Shown: positions 12,275 through 23,999, numbered from the stretch's first letter. The stretch is 64,000 nt of DNA from Zopfochytrium polystomum (GCA_025765615.1 JAIVFJ010000210.1:1-64000), one strand, 5' to 3'. Translations and numbers: made by a program. Notes: generated from the letters alone by a model not told the origin.

Positions 12275-12407
12275 GGTGGGATGTGGGGATTGTGAGGAGA
12301 TCAGTTATTGTTCTTGTTGATATCCACTGCTACTACTACTCCGCCCTTGCGGCTTTGGCCGTGTGAAAGTGACGTGGTGTGTGGGGGTAAAATGACAACG
12401 TGTCTGT

Positions 12408-12470
12408 GTCTGCCTGTCTGTCTGTCGGTCTGTCTGTCTGTCGGTCTGCCTGCCGGTCGGTCTGTGTCCC
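12408..12470. repeat. CTGT/CGGT tetranucleotide repeat
   Basis: Degenerate tandem of CTGT and CGGT units just upstream of the RGS gene start. Confidence 0.85.
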
Positions 12471-12778
12471 TATGCTATCCTCGTCCGTTCTGTTCTGGAA
12501 GCCACTTCCGACGCACCGGATCCAACAAAGGCCAGGGTGTTTTCCATCCAAGTCCACACTCGAGCAAAGAACGACTTCGACACGCGACTTTTGGTGAGTT
12601 TCGTGTTATGTGATGCGATCCCATACGAGTTACGCAGCAACGAGTCAGAACACACCATGCTCCTCAAATGCCCAATCATATTCTCACACTACGAGGTGTT
12701 CCACACGAAGATACGAGTCAGAACACATCGACGCACCACAAAACGATACCCGCGCGCGCGAAAAATAAACAAAACACC

Positions 12779-15170
12779 TCACCTCGACGATCCCGCCGCC
12801 GCGCCTCCGCCGCCGCCCGAGGACGAGCCGCCAGCGCCTTCCCCCGTGTTCTCCTCCGCCCATCGGAACAGGTCCTCCTCCTTCTCGTCGTCCTCCCCGC
12901 CGAACCCGTCGGCGGCGCTGACGACGGCCGGACGCGACACGTTCTGCAGCTTGATACCGTTTTCGGCGTCGTCGGCCGCGCCGTCGTCGAAATCGTCGCT
13001 GGCGAGCCTGCAAGAAAGTCAATTGAGCGTGTCAACGGTCCTATTCGAGGATGCCAGATGCTTGCTGCATGAAACATTGAAAACTAAACTCGTCAAGGCC
13101 GTATCGCTCATTGTTTGTCGTCGGTCTCCACAAGTATGCAATGCTCACAAACACCGCGAAGTAGAGTGTGTTCAGCCTGTCAAGAACGCAATCCACGGTT
13201 GGATTAAAGAATATATCGAGATAGTCATGGTAGAATGAAGCAACCACAAGTCCAAACTCACCATCCATCGAGCAGGAACCACTTAATCTTCCACAGAACT
13301 GGAACGAGTCTCGGGTCCTTCCGCTCGCCGAAAAGGGTCTTTTTGCAAGAGGTAAGAGATCGGACAAACAAAACTAGAAACCCGATTCGGCGAGACACTC
13401 ACGATGTTGATTACGAAGAAAAGAAGCAGGATCACAAGAGAAGCAACAAGAATGTTTCGCAGATCTTGGTTTGACGGAATTGTCAGAATCACATTGAATG
13501 TGTCAGGTGCGACAAACTCAAAGTCTTACTTTTGTACATTGTCAGCTTGACGGTTTGCTTTCTCTCTTCGAGCGTCCGCATCGTCGATCCCAGGCCCTAG
13601 CAGTCCGAAATACAAATTCTGAGTATGGATGATGGGACGAACGCGAATCAATCAAACCTGAAGAGTGAAGAAGTAGAAGGCTGTCATCGTGGCGGAAAGA
13701 GGGAGGGCGAAAATAACTGCTAGTTTCGCTGTGACGTCTGTAATCACGAGAGATCCAGTCGCGTACAGAACGCCAGAGACAAAGTGGATCCCCGTTAAAA
13801 TAAGGCACTTCGTCATGTTAGAGCCGAGCGTTGGTCTGTGAAATGAATCGTGAGCTGTCGAAAAAACCCCCAGTCGGTGACGCTAAACTCACCGAACGAC
13901 GCCATATCCCAGCGCCACAATCAGCAGCATAAAGAAGGAAATCGAGATACGACCGGCGTTGAGGACGACAACCATAACGAGCAGGAAGAAACTCGATCGG
14001 CCGTGCTCGTTGTAGTACGCGTAGAAGCCCTGTTTCCACGTCATCAAAACAAGCTGATGCTCAACGAACGCAGTCAAGGATCTTACGTAGTTGAACGCCA
14101 TTTCGACGACCAAGAAAAAGATGACCGCCGTAACAAAGTGCTGCAGCATTAGCAGGTCCTTCCACGATCTCCACGCGCCGAAAAGCCAAACGCAGCCAAT
14201 GACAAAGTACGTAAGCGCGAGGAACCCGAAAAACTGCGTTGATGCAACTCGTCAGCCTGGCTCCCTCAAAAAAATAATACTCTCCGGCCCCCACCGGAAG
14301 TTTTGGGTACTCGGACCCCGGCAGCTCGCCATACGGATTATCCCACCACACCGTCGCCGTGAAAATCGTATCTGGGATGACGTCGACGACCGTCTTGTTC
14401 GCGTCCAGCTCCAGCGGCTCGATCAGGACGCAGTAGAACCCCGTCACGCCGACGGCGTACACCTCGCTCCAGGCGCTGTGGCCGTCTGCACCCTCGTCGG
14501 GCGCCTTGTCGAACTCGACGAGGGCGTTGAGGATCGGCGCGACGAAGGGCGTCGTGGTGTCCTGGACGATGAATTGTCCGCGGGCGGAGGCCGGGCATTG
14601 GCCCGTTTCGACGGTTTTGGGCTCCCCGCACTGGATGGACATGGTCGTTTTAATCAAGAGAAGAGCATCGCTCGATGTTCATAGAAAGATCTTCCTTACC
14701 GTTACAGCGCGCCCCACAGTCTTGTTGATGAGCTTTTCTTGGTCCTTGTAGTTGTAGACTGGATGTGGGAGTTGGCGGGGTGGGCATTGCAAAACCATGC
14801 ACGAGACCGAAAATGCTCAACATAGGCGCAACAACGTCAAAGATCAAAGATCTAACGCACTCAACACGGTAAAAGCGGCGGGAAACGACATCTCCGAGAA
14901 CTTGACCGAGATCGTGCTGTTCTTGCCCGCCATGCCCGGGATCGACGACGGCGACCACATGCCCGCGCAGTGGGACGGAGAGTGCTCCCAGAGCTCATCC
15001 TCGTAAGCGAATGCCGGGGAAGCTGCCAGTCCGAAAACAACGAGGAGGGCGACCAGCAAGGTAAATATCGCGGATCGAGAGGGTGCTGCGGCGAGAGATC
15101 GCTGCTGCCGGGAGAAGCGCCAGAGGTTGACCGGCGCAGCTGCGGTGGAGAGTGCGGACCGCCAAGACAT
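12779..15170 (-). CDS. Lung-7TM / GPR107-PTM1 family Golgi membrane protein
   Basis: Eleven phase-consistent exons: 15170-14861, 14758-14700, 14630-14295, 14233-14087, 14029-13893, 13835-13658, 13596-13530, 13464-13403, 13338-13262, 13176-13090, 13007-12779; 562 aa, usual for the family. A signal anchor (SAIFTLLVALLVVFGLAAS) precedes a luminal domain (residues about 60-240). Seven hydrophobic segments follow, including FFGFLALTYFVIGCVWLFGA, HFVTAVIFFLVVEMAFNY, SSFFLLVMVVVLNAGRISIS and NILVASLVILLLFFVINI. The conserved tail LYFAVFVSIAYLWRPTTNNE is present. The last exon is acidic and Gly/Ser-rich. These proteins reside in Golgi and endosomes and are linked to trafficking; substrate unknown. 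The start is the ATG before the signal anchor. Confidence 0.9.
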
Positions 15171-15848
15171 TGCTGGAATTTGATCTGCGTTTGCGCCACA
15201 ATCGCACTGTTCCTTGTCTGAAACGCCACCCCCACTCTCATGATGTCCCACACTGTTGTGTCACAGCTGCACCTCCTTCGGCCTTCGCCGCTCGCGTATT
15301 TCGGCCTCTCGGCAAACTGCCTCTTCGCCTCTACGCCCATCATCGACGCCAGTAGTGCTGGCCCAAGATCGTCAGCTGACACGTTTCCCGGCAAAGCTAG
15401 TTTGCGCGAGTCTGTCGGATCGCGGCCCTTAGGAGCGGTGCTGAACGAAAGGGAGGTTACCACGGCGGGGTTCAGCGTTACGGGAGCTCGAATTTGGTGG
15501 GGTGGAGGTGGGGAGGCGCGTGCGCGCTACGCCCGTGAGAGTTTGGGAGCACATCAAACTCCCATATGGTGCTAGCGCTTGGGAAGCTGTGATTGTTTCG
15601 CACTCTTTTAATCGGAATGAGCCAGCCCATCCTCGTGCTGGAGCGAAATAACAAATCTCGGCCAAGAGTAAATGGAATGCTTTGCCCGCAACCCACATGC
15701 ATTTTCATAGTGCAACATTTGAGCTGCGAATAGAGGCCAGAAGTCCAAGTTATTCCAGCTCGCACCCAGCTCGCACCCGAACAGTTAACGCTTGGCCCTA
15801 AGATTGGCAGTCCCGGTGGAGCAGTTTTCCAAGACGTGCAAGCGAGCG
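15171..15848. promoter_or_regulatory. Divergent intergenic region between the 7TM gene and the F-box-like gene
   Basis: The two genes are transcribed away from each other from this 678-bp gap, so it should hold both promoters. No TATA box stands out. Open frames here lack splice or homology support. Confidence 0.45.
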
Positions 15849-17387
15849 ATGAGCAGCAGCGGTGGCAGCAATCGGCACCTCCTCAGCCTGCCCGACTTCG
15901 TCCTCAGCGCGGTTGGGGGGTACCTCGACGGTCGCAGCATCTGGGCCTCCGCAAGCTCCTGCCGCCGACTTCGCCACACGTTCCTCCTCGACAGCCACAC
16001 CGCGACCGCCGTCTGGATCCACGGGGCATTCTCCCGGCTTTCGTCTCAGCGCCCGTACCTACCGCGATCGTTTCTGCGCGATCTTGCCCCGCACGATCTG
16101 ATCGATTTGGCCCGCCGATATACGGCGCCTACGGCGACGGGAACCAGGACAGGCGGCGGCGTTCGCCCTTTCGCGCCGCCCGAGCCGCTACTCCTTGTCC
16201 CGTTTGGTGTGACCGCGTTGCCGCCGCAGGAAGCGCGCCCCACGGAAGACGACAGCGATGATGATGACGGACGCGGATCTGCGGCCCCGCGGTGGGTCTG
16301 CACGCGCCGCGTGCTGCACGTTGAGAATGTGGAGATACTAGACGACCGATCCCTCTCCACGGTCTGCTACTTTCGGCGGTGCGTGGGGCGCATGCTCTTC
16401 CGTCCTGGCGCTGACGGCGGCCGCGTCAGGACGTTTTTCTTCGACATGTGGACAGGACGGATGGAGCCTGTCACTGCGGCTGCCGGGCTCGATCCGACTA
16501 TGGCGCGCCTGTGCCAGGTGCACGGCACGGACCTCCTTGCGAGCTTTGAGCAGGTGCCTGCAGGTTCACTAGGACCGTGCCGACTGTTTCGGTGGGACGA
16601 TCAACGGAGGGACCTCGTCAGTGTCGCTTCGCCGACTGGGAGGGAGCCGTTTTCGCTCCGTGCTGAAAGGGCGCTGCAAGTGCTGTGGGAAGGAAGCACA
16701 AGGTTCAAGTATATTTACTTTGACACCAAAGCAGCAACAGGATGCATCGTGGCCAGGAACGGCTGGGGAGAAAGCGACGCGGCCGTGGTGTTTGCGGCGA
16801 ACGAGGCTGGTGACGACCTTGACGTGCAGCCAATAGCGTCGGCCAGCACTCTTCAGCTCTGCAATGCAGTCATCACGCCCCGGTCTCCCATCGACCGCAT
16901 CGTGCACATGCCGTCGCAAAGCATTGCGCTGCTCGAAAAGGGAATAAACGCTCCGTTCTCCGTCGATCTGTACAATTGGGACGACCTCGCCAGTGCCGAG
17001 AAGGAGGGTCCACCGCAGCCGCAGCGGATGACTTTGGACTTTGGACGCGACATCAACATTGCGTCGGTGTCGCCGATGCAGATGGACGCGACGCGGCTGT
17101 TTTGTTGGTCCAGGTGGCGGACGCCGTCGACGGCGTCGACGCACAGGCGTCCTGTGGACAATGCGTTCCACCAGCTGCGATCTGTGGCGGTCGTGGACGC
17201 GGTGCGGCGACGCGTGCACTCGGCGCCGTTGCCGTGCGGAAGAGAAGACTTTGATTTCTTTGTTGTGGTGGAGGACGCGTGGGCGCAAGCCGGTGGTGAA
17301 GGGGCGGATGTGCGACGAGAGATGCGGTGCTATCTGATGAAGGCGCCGGACTCTGGTGTAGGACAGGACAGGGACAATGAAACATGA
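15849..17387 (+). CDS. F-box-like hypothetical protein
   Basis: Single-exon frame of 512 aa from the first true ATG at 15849 (the frame is open further upstream without an ATG). The N-terminus LLSLPDFVLSAVGGYLDGRS, followed by IWASASSCRRLRHTF, looks like an F-box (leucine/proline start, then a helix with a cysteine/arginine end). The remaining 450 residues include an acidic run (EDDSDDDD, near residue 130) and beta-rich segments such as GRVRTFFFDMWTGRMEP and FKYIYFDTKAATG, which could form a propeller-like domain. F-box proteins usually recruit substrates to SCF ubiquitin ligases; that role is inferred. I do not recognise the C-terminal domain. Confidence 0.6.
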   Translation: MSSSGGSNRHLLSLPDFVLSAVGGYLDGRSIWASASSCRRLRHTFLLDSHTATAVWIHGAFSRLSSQRPYLPRSFLRDLAPHDLIDLARRYTAPTATGTRTGGGVRPFAPPEPLLLVPFGVTALPPQEARPTEDDSDDDDGRGSAAPRWVCTRRVLHVENVEILDDRSLSTVCYFRRCVGRMLFRPGADGGRVRTFFFDMWTGRMEPVTAAAGLDPTMARLCQVHGTDLLASFEQVPAGSLGPCRLFRWDDQRRDLVSVASPTGREPFSLRAERALQVLWEGSTRFKYIYFDTKAATGCIVARNGWGESDAAVVFAANEAGDDLDVQPIASASTLQLCNAVITPRSPIDRIVHMPSQSIALLEKGINAPFSVDLYNWDDLASAEKEGPPQPQRMTLDFGRDINIASVSPMQMDATRLFCWSRWRTPSTASTHRRPVDNAFHQLRSVAVVDAVRRRVHSAPLPCGREDFDFFVVVEDAWAQAGGEGADVRREMRCYLMKAPDSGVGQDRDNET

Positions 17388-17507
17388 AAAAAAGTAAGTT
17401 GAGCCCATGGTTCGTGCCGTTCGGGTTCAGGTGCTGTTTACGACCTGGGCAGCCAGCTCCAAGGCAGGCAGGCAGAATTCGAGCTGGAAATGTTCTTTGC
17501 TGGTGTT

Positions 17508-17562
17508 TGTATTTGTGTTTGTGTTTGTGTTTGTGTTGCGTGTGTTGTGTGTGTGTGTGTGT

Positions 17563-17627
<65 letters not shown>

Positions 17628-17636
17628 TTTGTGTGT
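17508..17636. repeat. (GT)n microsatellite with TTTGTG interruptions
   Basis: About 130 bp of GT/TTTGTG repeats downstream of the F-box-like gene. Confidence 0.95.
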
Positions 17637-17870
17637 CTTGCCGAATTAGTTCCCGGCACTACTAAACAGCCGCCGCCTCGGGCTGAGCCAATTCAGTCAA
17701 CGATCCACTCTCATCCGCCACTTATGCTCGTTATGCTCTGCCTCTCAGCCCCAATTCGCAAACCCGCATCCACGTCCGCAACGCTTCCGCCTGTCTTGTT
17801 TTTTCACAACCAAACCCGAAGTGGAATTGACCGCACTCACAGAAAAGTTTGTTCTCTCTCACAACGGAAC

Positions 17871-18474
17871 ATGCGCAGCACCTTCGCCCTCCTTGTCCTC
17901 GCCGTCGCCGTCGCGTTCGTCTTGGCGGTCGCCTACTCTCCCACAGGCGTCCTCTGCGGAAGGCTAGAGCCAGTGAACAAGCCCAAGTAAGTTTCCGCGC
18001 CTCATTTCAAATAAAAAAAAAAGAAAAAAAAAAAAAAATCCAGGAGGGTAACCATACGCAACACTCCCCTACGACCAACCTCCAACCCTTCCTTCACCTT
18101 CTCCCTTCTCGCGCCGCCCCTTCTCTCGGGGGTATTCCGTCAGCCGCACTCCCGTCGAACCCAAGTTTGGCGGTCCCGTCAACCAAGAGCGGCCCGCGGC
18201 CAAGTCACAGCCGAAACCGCAACCAAAGGCGAAGCTGGCGAGCATCCCCGAGCACGCGGCCTTGCCGGACAAGAAGCCGCAAGGAGCCAAACCAGCAGGC
18301 GGCGGCGTAGGCGCCGGCTCAAGCGGTTCCAAGTCGAGCGGGAAGAGCTCAGGGTGGAGCGCGGTCGGCAAAGCGTTCTCGTCGCCTCTCTCTTTCCAGG
18401 CCGGTACCACCAGTCGCCCCAGCGCCAGTCGCCCCAGCGCAGGCGGCCGTGGGAAAGCGGGTGGGAGGAGGTGA
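17871..18474 (+). CDS. Small secreted or anchored basic Pro/Lys/Gly-rich protein
   Basis: Two exons, 17871-17986 and 18144-18474, phase 2 junction (donor AA|GTAAGT, acceptor CCGTCAG), 148 aa. Residues 4-25 form a clear hydrophobic signal or anchor (FALLVLAVAVAFVLAVAYS). The rest is low complexity: AKSQPKPQPKAKLASIPEH, then Gly/Ser/Lys-rich and an Arg/Gly end. The intron has a polypurine run (18014-18038). No known domain. A gene at the right edge (63877) begins with a similar short basic N-terminus and a hydrophobic stretch, but the relation is not shown. Confidence 0.6.
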
Positions 18475-18943
18475 TTCTTTTGCAGTGGGCTCAAGACAGG
18501 TGGACAAGGGGCTTTTTGCGAACAAAAATGAAACAAAGATTTAGTATGCGGTTCCAGCAACTGTTTCCCTCCACTTTAGTCTCGAGCACTGCACTGACTT
18601 TTCCATCGAAAGTTCTTCGTGCGAATCATATGTCTCGAGGTGGGAGTAGGGAATGTCGGCTTGGGCCTCAAGTCCAGCTCGCGGTTGGCAACAAACACGA
18701 CTTCGAAGGAACGGAGACGTCGCGGAGCCCTCGGCAGCTCTCGCAGCCAGGGTGGTCCTGTGCGACCGGCGACTGCGACGCCAGATTCGGACACCAGTTC
18801 GGCGAGGGCGGAACGAGTACTCCGTCCAGTTCACTTCGAGCTCCCCACATGAAACGAAATGCGGTGCATAATCAATGATTTACTTAATCAAAAACCTTCA
18901 AATCTACAGGAGTGGGCTAGCGATCTGACTAGTCGGGGCCGCT

Positions 18944-19579
18944 CTACGTTCGCATCGCAACATCAGACAATCCAACCTCAACAGCCGGCCGCCGGTTGTT
19001 GTCGGTGCCAAGCCCGGCAGCGGCTTCTGCCTCCTTCTGCGTGTACGGCTCTTCTTTCAGTCGTTTTAGGCTGTTGAGTTGAACGGAGAGAATGAATGAG
19101 ATGTTAAGGCGGCAAGCGAGTGTTGCGAGTTCGAATCACCGTTTCTTGTGCAGCTTCGTTTGCAAGTGGGCGTCGAGCGCTGCCGCGGTGGTGAAATACC
19201 GTGCGCACTGACAGTTCGTAGTCGTTAGCAAAACTGAATAACGACGGTGTCTGCAATCGATTTGCGCCTCAAGCAGGAATCTCGCTCACCTGGAGGCAGT
19301 AGTGCTGACCGAGCCCAGGGAGATCCGCGTCCTCGGGCTGAGAGAGAAGCTTTTCCGGCGCTTTGAGATCGTCGTGGATCTGGTCAAGGTCCTTTGTGCG
19401 TGCCCGTGTTCTCGCAGCACGACTGACATCTCGAATGCTGGAGAGGGGGGAAGTGGGGAGGTCAAAGTTTTGCAGATCGTAAGGGTGGGGGGCTGCATCG
19501 GATGCTTGAAAGATCGCCGTGGCGATGTCACTTAACCCACTCACCTGTGGTGCATCCGCTTTCGCCGTTGGGGACCCAT
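18944..19579 (-). CDS. BUD20: BUD20/ZNF593-type C2H2 zinc-finger ribosome biogenesis factor
   Basis: Four phase-consistent exons: 19579-19545, 19437-19290, 19207-19140, 19070-18944; 125 aa, normal for this short family. Start MGPQRRKRMHH is followed by RTKDLDQIHDDL and the conserved DLPGLGQHYCLQCARYF; the finger ligands are the two Cys there and His residues in ALDAHLQTKLHKKR. The tail EEPYTQKEAEAAAG is also a family hallmark. In yeast Bud20 shuttles with pre-60S particles and aids their nuclear export. The match covers the whole length, so function is likely conserved. Introns are 69-107 bp. Confidence 0.93.
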
Positions 19580-19589
19580 TCTCTTTGTT

Positions 19590-20110
19590 TCTTTCTTGAT
19601 TTGTCTTTTGCGATCAGACTTGTCAGCATTCGACAATTATTTGGAGTGGGCCGGTCGCGGCGTCTTTCAAAGACGGCCACAGCACTGGTCCTCGATTGGT
19701 GGTTGGACCCGAGCCCATAAGAAAGCGCGCGACTGAAGAATTCGCAATGGTCGGTACGCTGAAAATCTGTGATTCACCATTCTCACTTACCAAGTGCCTA
19801 ATCGCATATTCGACCCGCAATTCAGGTTCCCGCCTCTGGAGGATGGCGACATGCCCTCGACGGGGTCAAAGAGTGTTGGAGGCGGCGGACGGAATCGGCC
19901 TCGAGGGGTCCAGCATCCCAATTTGCCAACATATCGCTGTCGAAAGGCTGTTTTTTTCCGTCCCTGCCAAAAACACTTCAGTTACCTTCGACTTTCACCC
20001 ACCTTCTCACCTTGCGAGCCGCTTCTTTAATTTCAACCAGGAATCGCCGGTTTTAGTTGTTCTGCTCAAAGTCTCAGCACCCACACACAGCCTCCAAACA
20101 CAAGGCGACT
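19590..20110. other. Unresolved coding signals between BUD20 and the 20.1-kb gene
   Basis: On the minus strand there are good splice signals (donor GTGAGAAGG near 20010, acceptor TTTTTGGCAG near 19964, donor GTAAGTGAG near 19791, acceptor TCTTCAG near 19734) and coding-like frames such as HVAILQRREPELRVEYAIRH. I could not build a consistent gene and recognise no domain. Confidence 0.3.
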
Positions 20111-20143
20111 TTGAGATATTTCTTGATCGTGTGACACTTTAGA

Positions 20144-21054
20144 ATCTCCTTCATCGAAATTCGTGAGCATTCAAAAAGGCCAGACCAGGAATCAAGTGAC
20201 GAGATAGCGGAGGATATCTTGAGACCGCTCAGCCGCGATCCCAGGCTCGCCCAGCACATCGCAGCACTAAACGCGATGGGATAGTAAGTCCACATTATCA
20301 TTGCGTCATCTTATCTTTTAGCGAGCTTCATCACAATCACTCGTTTCAGCAGCATGGAAAATCCCCCCTCTGCGCCACGACTCTTTCAGCAACTCCGACG
20401 CGTCGCGATCGCCGCGAAAGTCAACCCCCAAGAGCACACTGCGATGCTGTCCTCTCTAGCTCAGCCACGGCCCAGAAATCGACGCTTGGGCTTCGTCGTC
20501 CGAATCACTGCAGCAAAGACTACCGGTCGAGGGAGGCGACGGACAGCGTGTCGGGATGGTCGTCGAGTCAAAGGTGCTAAGAAGCGAGTGCTTGAAAGGG
20601 CGGAGAGTCGACGGGGGATCGGAGATAGCTTTCCTTTTGGTCGTCCGTATGATTTGAAGGAAGTAAGTGTCATTTGCATATATCGTTTATTCGGAGTTGA
20701 AGATAACAGCTCGCTCCCTTTCGCAGGGTCGAGTTGAGGAGTACAATCGAACTTTCCAAGACATTGCCAACGTTGGCCGATACTCTCAAAGCCTCTGAAA
20801 AAGATTAGCAAAACTATTCTGCTTACAGGACACTGGTAAAACCAACACGACGCCAACATGTCAAGGCAGATTCGATCCCAGCGAATTCGATACTTAAGCA
20901 GGAGAGAACTGTAAGTGTTTCGCAACCGTTGTGAAATGGTGGCCAGCTTGTCTCCAAACATACAGAACCGGTCCCTCGCACAACGGGAGGACTTTAGCAC
21001 GCGCAAGCCGAGGCGACCCGCAACCTGTCCGCAACGATCCTGCAACGCCATTTA
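20144..21054 (+). CDS. Hypothetical spliced gene, 5' end unresolved
   Basis: Plus-strand exons join in phase. One exon ends ALNAMGY at donor TA|GTAAGT (20284), preceded by ESSDEIAEDILRPLSRDPRL. The next begins at 20350 with SMENPPSAPRLFQQLRR and runs to about 20650 (donor CC|GTATGA). Then come VELRSTIELSKTLP, TLVKPTRRQHVKADSIPANS (donor ACT|GTAAGT) and a last exon, NRSLAQREDFSTRKPRRPAT, with the stop at 21054. In the second exon all three frames are nearly open, so its frame is uncertain. No domain recognised. The start and any upstream exons are not defined. Confidence 0.4.
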
Positions 21055-21059
21055 GAGAC

Positions 21060-22224
21060 ATGTGCCGACGATGAGCTCGTTTCGAGTGCTGTTCAAAATC
21101 GTAGAACTCGATCGGAGAAACGGCCCATTCTGTGCCCCTCTGCTGACAGGAAGAGCGTGTTAAGCGTTCTGCCTCATATCTGGTGAGATTGCCCGCTTAC
21201 TCCTGGGTCGTTTTTCCCTTGTCTCAACCCTTTTCCGATCGATCGTGCTCCGCCGTCTCCGATTTACCCTGTATGCGTTCCCACAGGGTCGGAGGCCCCA
21301 ACGAACGCCTCAAAGCGATCGAGCCAGGCTACAAGAGGCGACCCGTCTTCACCATGAAGGCCGTCCAAGCCACAGCAACCAACGGCGAGCGCGACTGGAA
21401 CGCGATCAAATCGCTCCTGCAAGCGCGGCTCAACCGCCGCTGCTGCGGGCCACACGCGACCCAAGTCGATTTACCCGCCCTCCTTGTCCATGGAAGAGTA
21501 CCTGCGGCTGGTGGATGGGATAGGAATTGGGTGTTTGGGTGGGGATGTTGAGAATCGGGAGGAGCTGCACGCGCGGATGAGACGAAGATTCTCCCACATA
21601 TATTGAGGAAGGATGACGAGAGAGGGACATCAGGGGACAGCGACGAGAAAGGAGGGCACGATCACAAACCTGCACGCGCGGATGAGACGAAGATTCTCCC
21701 ACACCGCATGTGACATGGAAAATGGCATAAATAGAGAGGGAGGCATGATCAGTGTGCAGACAAACCAAGTAAGAGAGCAAGAAGGAGAAAAGGAGAGAAA
21801 AGAAGGTTTAAAAGTCAACAGGGGAGGCGCCTGCGGTGGATGACGAGACGGGGCAGGTCGTCGAACAGGTGTTGGACGATTACGGGAAGCAGTTTGGTGC
21901 GGCGAGCAGGGAGGGAGATGGAAGATTGCCACCGAGTGTGGGAGTGGAGTGTCGCTGAAGCACTGCCTTCTACACATCCCCTACCTTCCGTGTTCTGACT
22001 GGTAAAGATGAAAATAAAGATATTCGGGGTTCGTTCCAATCACATTAGCAAAGACTTTCGCATTGAGTACTAGTTCTCAGCAGATTGGTTGGCCTTGATG
22101 GTAAATGGGAAGCGAGTATCATTGTTTTTGAAGTGTTGCGAAATGTATGAGGTATCACTTCAATTTTCATTGCATTCCCCTGTCAGCACACTGTTATCGG
22201 TCCAAAGCAGCAGTCTTTTCTCAG
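21060..22224. other. Region without a firm gene; contains a 34-bp direct repeat
   Basis: A short frame (21430-21606) reads LSMEEYLRLVDGIGIG, with no convincing start or context. A 34-bp direct repeat lies at 21565-21598 and 21670-21703. The rest looks non-coding, with purine-rich stretches near 21760-21820. Confidence 0.4.
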
Positions 22225-23418
22225 TCATATCAGCCCATTTTCTTTCAACCACCCTTGCCCGATGGACCCGTCACCCAGTTTTTCGGTCACCGGGCTCGAA
22301 AACTTGAGCTCCAAGCCGCTTTCTTTCCACCAGCTCAGCGCCGCAACGTTCCCCGAGAGCAGAGCGCTGTCCAGTGGCTTTTCACCATACTCAACGTTTT
22401 CACCGCTTGCTTTCCAGATCTGCAGTATGTCCACTCTTCCTTCTGAGCTTGCTTCAACCAAATGACTCTCGTCTGAGATGGCTGGCCAGCCGCTCTTGCC
22501 CCACCACTGAACTACAGCTGGAGGAATGCGAAAGCAATTCGTCAATGCATGACGCACATCGACATCCAAGCCACTGTCCTTCCACCACTGCAAACTACCA
22601 AGGTTTCCTGCACGACACGCCGAATATACCGCAGCATTGATGTGGGTCAGTTTCAGGCCGCTCGACTTCCACCAGTCTAAAACTTCCAAGTTTCCACTCT
22701 CACTTGCACGGATCAGCGAATCGCCACAAAAGATCTCAAGCCCACTTCTCCTCCACCACTCCAGCACCTCAATTGAGCTGACATTGTCCAAATCGTGTAT
22801 CTCAGTACGAATACGCAGCCCACTGTCCTTCCACCACTGGAGTACATTGATGTGATTGTTGGAGCTTGCATGTCTCATGGCGCGGTCGAACTTGAGGGGT
22901 AGTCCACTGTCTTTCCACCACTGCAGGACTGGCACATGGCCAGCCTCGCTTGCCTGGTCCATTGCCAACCACGAGTAATCCAGAGGCCATCCACTGTCCT
23001 TGTACCACTGCAGCACTGCCACGTGGCCGTGTTTGGAAGCCTCGCTTAAAGGGCACCCATTAGGGAGCGGCGGCGGCAGGCCGCTACCTTTCCACCACTG
23101 GAGAACTTGAACATGGCCTTTGGCACCAGCGCTGTCGACGGCCCCGTAAATGCTGAGCGAGAAGCGCGGTTCGAGATTCATGAGCTTGCAGTAAGCGAGG
23201 AGCCGGTCGAGCAGCTGGATGCTACCGATCGAGGCTGCGCGATCAAACTCGTTCTGGAAACGGTCGTGGAGGGTGCGGTAGGCGGCAGCTTGGATCATGG
23301 GGAGGACGAAGAGGGTCGCGACGACAAAGCGATCATGAGGAGAGTCGACGAAGCGACAGACGGTCTCTGCGGCGTGCTGCGGAATCCGGGGGGGTAGAAG
23401 GGCCTGGCGATCTGGCAT
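22225..23418 (-). CDS. WWK-repeat (ankyrin-like) protein
   Basis: Single-exon protein of 397 aa from the ATG at 23418 (MPDRQALLPPRIPQHAAETV). This start aligns with the paralogues at 55-61 kb, although the frame stays open to 23979. An N-terminal block with VATLFVLPMIQAAAYRTLHD and LLDRLLAYCKLMNL (about 30-100) is followed by about nine repeats of 27-30 aa, consensus A-D-x-AS-x-x-GHV-x-VLQWWKDSGL-x-LK. Examples are GHVPVLQWWKDSGLPLKF and LDWWKSSGLKLTH. It ends WLKENGLI. The helix-turn pattern resembles divergent ankyrin repeats, usually protein-binding scaffolds. Function unknown. It is the only WWK gene on the minus strand here. Confidence 0.8.
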   Translation of the reverse strand: MPDRQALLPPRIPQHAAETVCRFVDSPHDRFVVATLFVLPMIQAAAYRTLHDRFQNEFDRAASIGSIQLLDRLLAYCKLMNLEPRFSLSIYGAVDSAGAKGHVQVLQWWKGSGLPPPLPNGCPLSEASKHGHVAVLQWYKDSGWPLDYSWLAMDQASEAGHVPVLQWWKDSGLPLKFDRAMRHASSNNHINVLQWWKDSGLRIRTEIHDLDNVSSIEVLEWWRRSGLEIFCGDSLIRASESGNLEVLDWWKSSGLKLTHINAAVYSACRAGNLGSLQWWKDSGLDVDVRHALTNCFRIPPAVVQWWGKSGWPAISDESHLVEASSEGRVDILQIWKASGENVEYGEKPLDSALLSGNVAALSWWKESGLELKFSSPVTEKLGDGSIGQGWLKENGLI

Positions 23419-23999
23419 GAGGAGGCGCGGGTGTGCGATCCACGGCGTGCGGGGCGACGGCACGGAGACAAAAACCACTTGCTTGTTGCGGTGCTCAGAA
23501 AGAAGATCCTCTCGATCAATTTGAGAGCGATATCTCAACCCAGTTCCTGGCCACCAAATACTGGCAGCACAGCCTGGTATGCAGCGCCAGGCATCATGAT
23601 GGCACCGTGCGAACTCCCCAGGAAGCATCGACGCCACGTTTTGCAACCAATCATGTTGCACACTTGAGCGGCGCGTGCCATTCGATCGCGGACTGCAGTA
23701 GGTTCGTGGTGCAGCGACGACGTTTGAGACGGGGTTTTGCGGGGGAAGTTGGGACAATGATTGTTCAACGAAATCTGGGGTGCGGGCACTCCTGAAGGAA
23801 GCACTGGCAGCATCAATTACCTTGCACCGCTCAAGCAACCAGACCTGCCCCTGCAGTTCATTTCTTTTTGCCTTCAGCAAGGATCCCAGTGAGAAGCACT
23901 TGAAGATTCTGATTGCTTCTCCAACACAATATCGTCTGCTCTGCAAAGGTGAAATACGATTCCTGGCTATGAAGCGCATGCAGTTCTAGAACACATGCA

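Noticed and set aside
14861..15463. 200-codon minus-strand ORF overlapping the 7TM first exon
   Set aside because: It is a shifted frame of the real first exon, and its upstream extension lacks support.
18541..18870. Overlapping ORFs on both strands downstream of the small secreted protein gene
   Set aside because: No splice signals that fit, no recognisable domain; probably the 3' regions of two convergent genes.
19105..19145. GAGTTCGAATCACC as a tRNA B box
   Set aside because: It lies at an exon-intron border of BUD20 and no tRNA stem or A box is present.
21430..21606. LSMEEYLRLVD segment resembling REP-associated tyrosine transposases
   Set aside because: Only about ten residues match from memory, there is no catalytic motif, and no frame continues on either side.
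22225..23979. Extended 584-codon version of the minus-strand WWK gene
   Set aside because: The extra N-terminal 187 residues have no counterpart in the paralogues; the start at 23418 aligns with the family.
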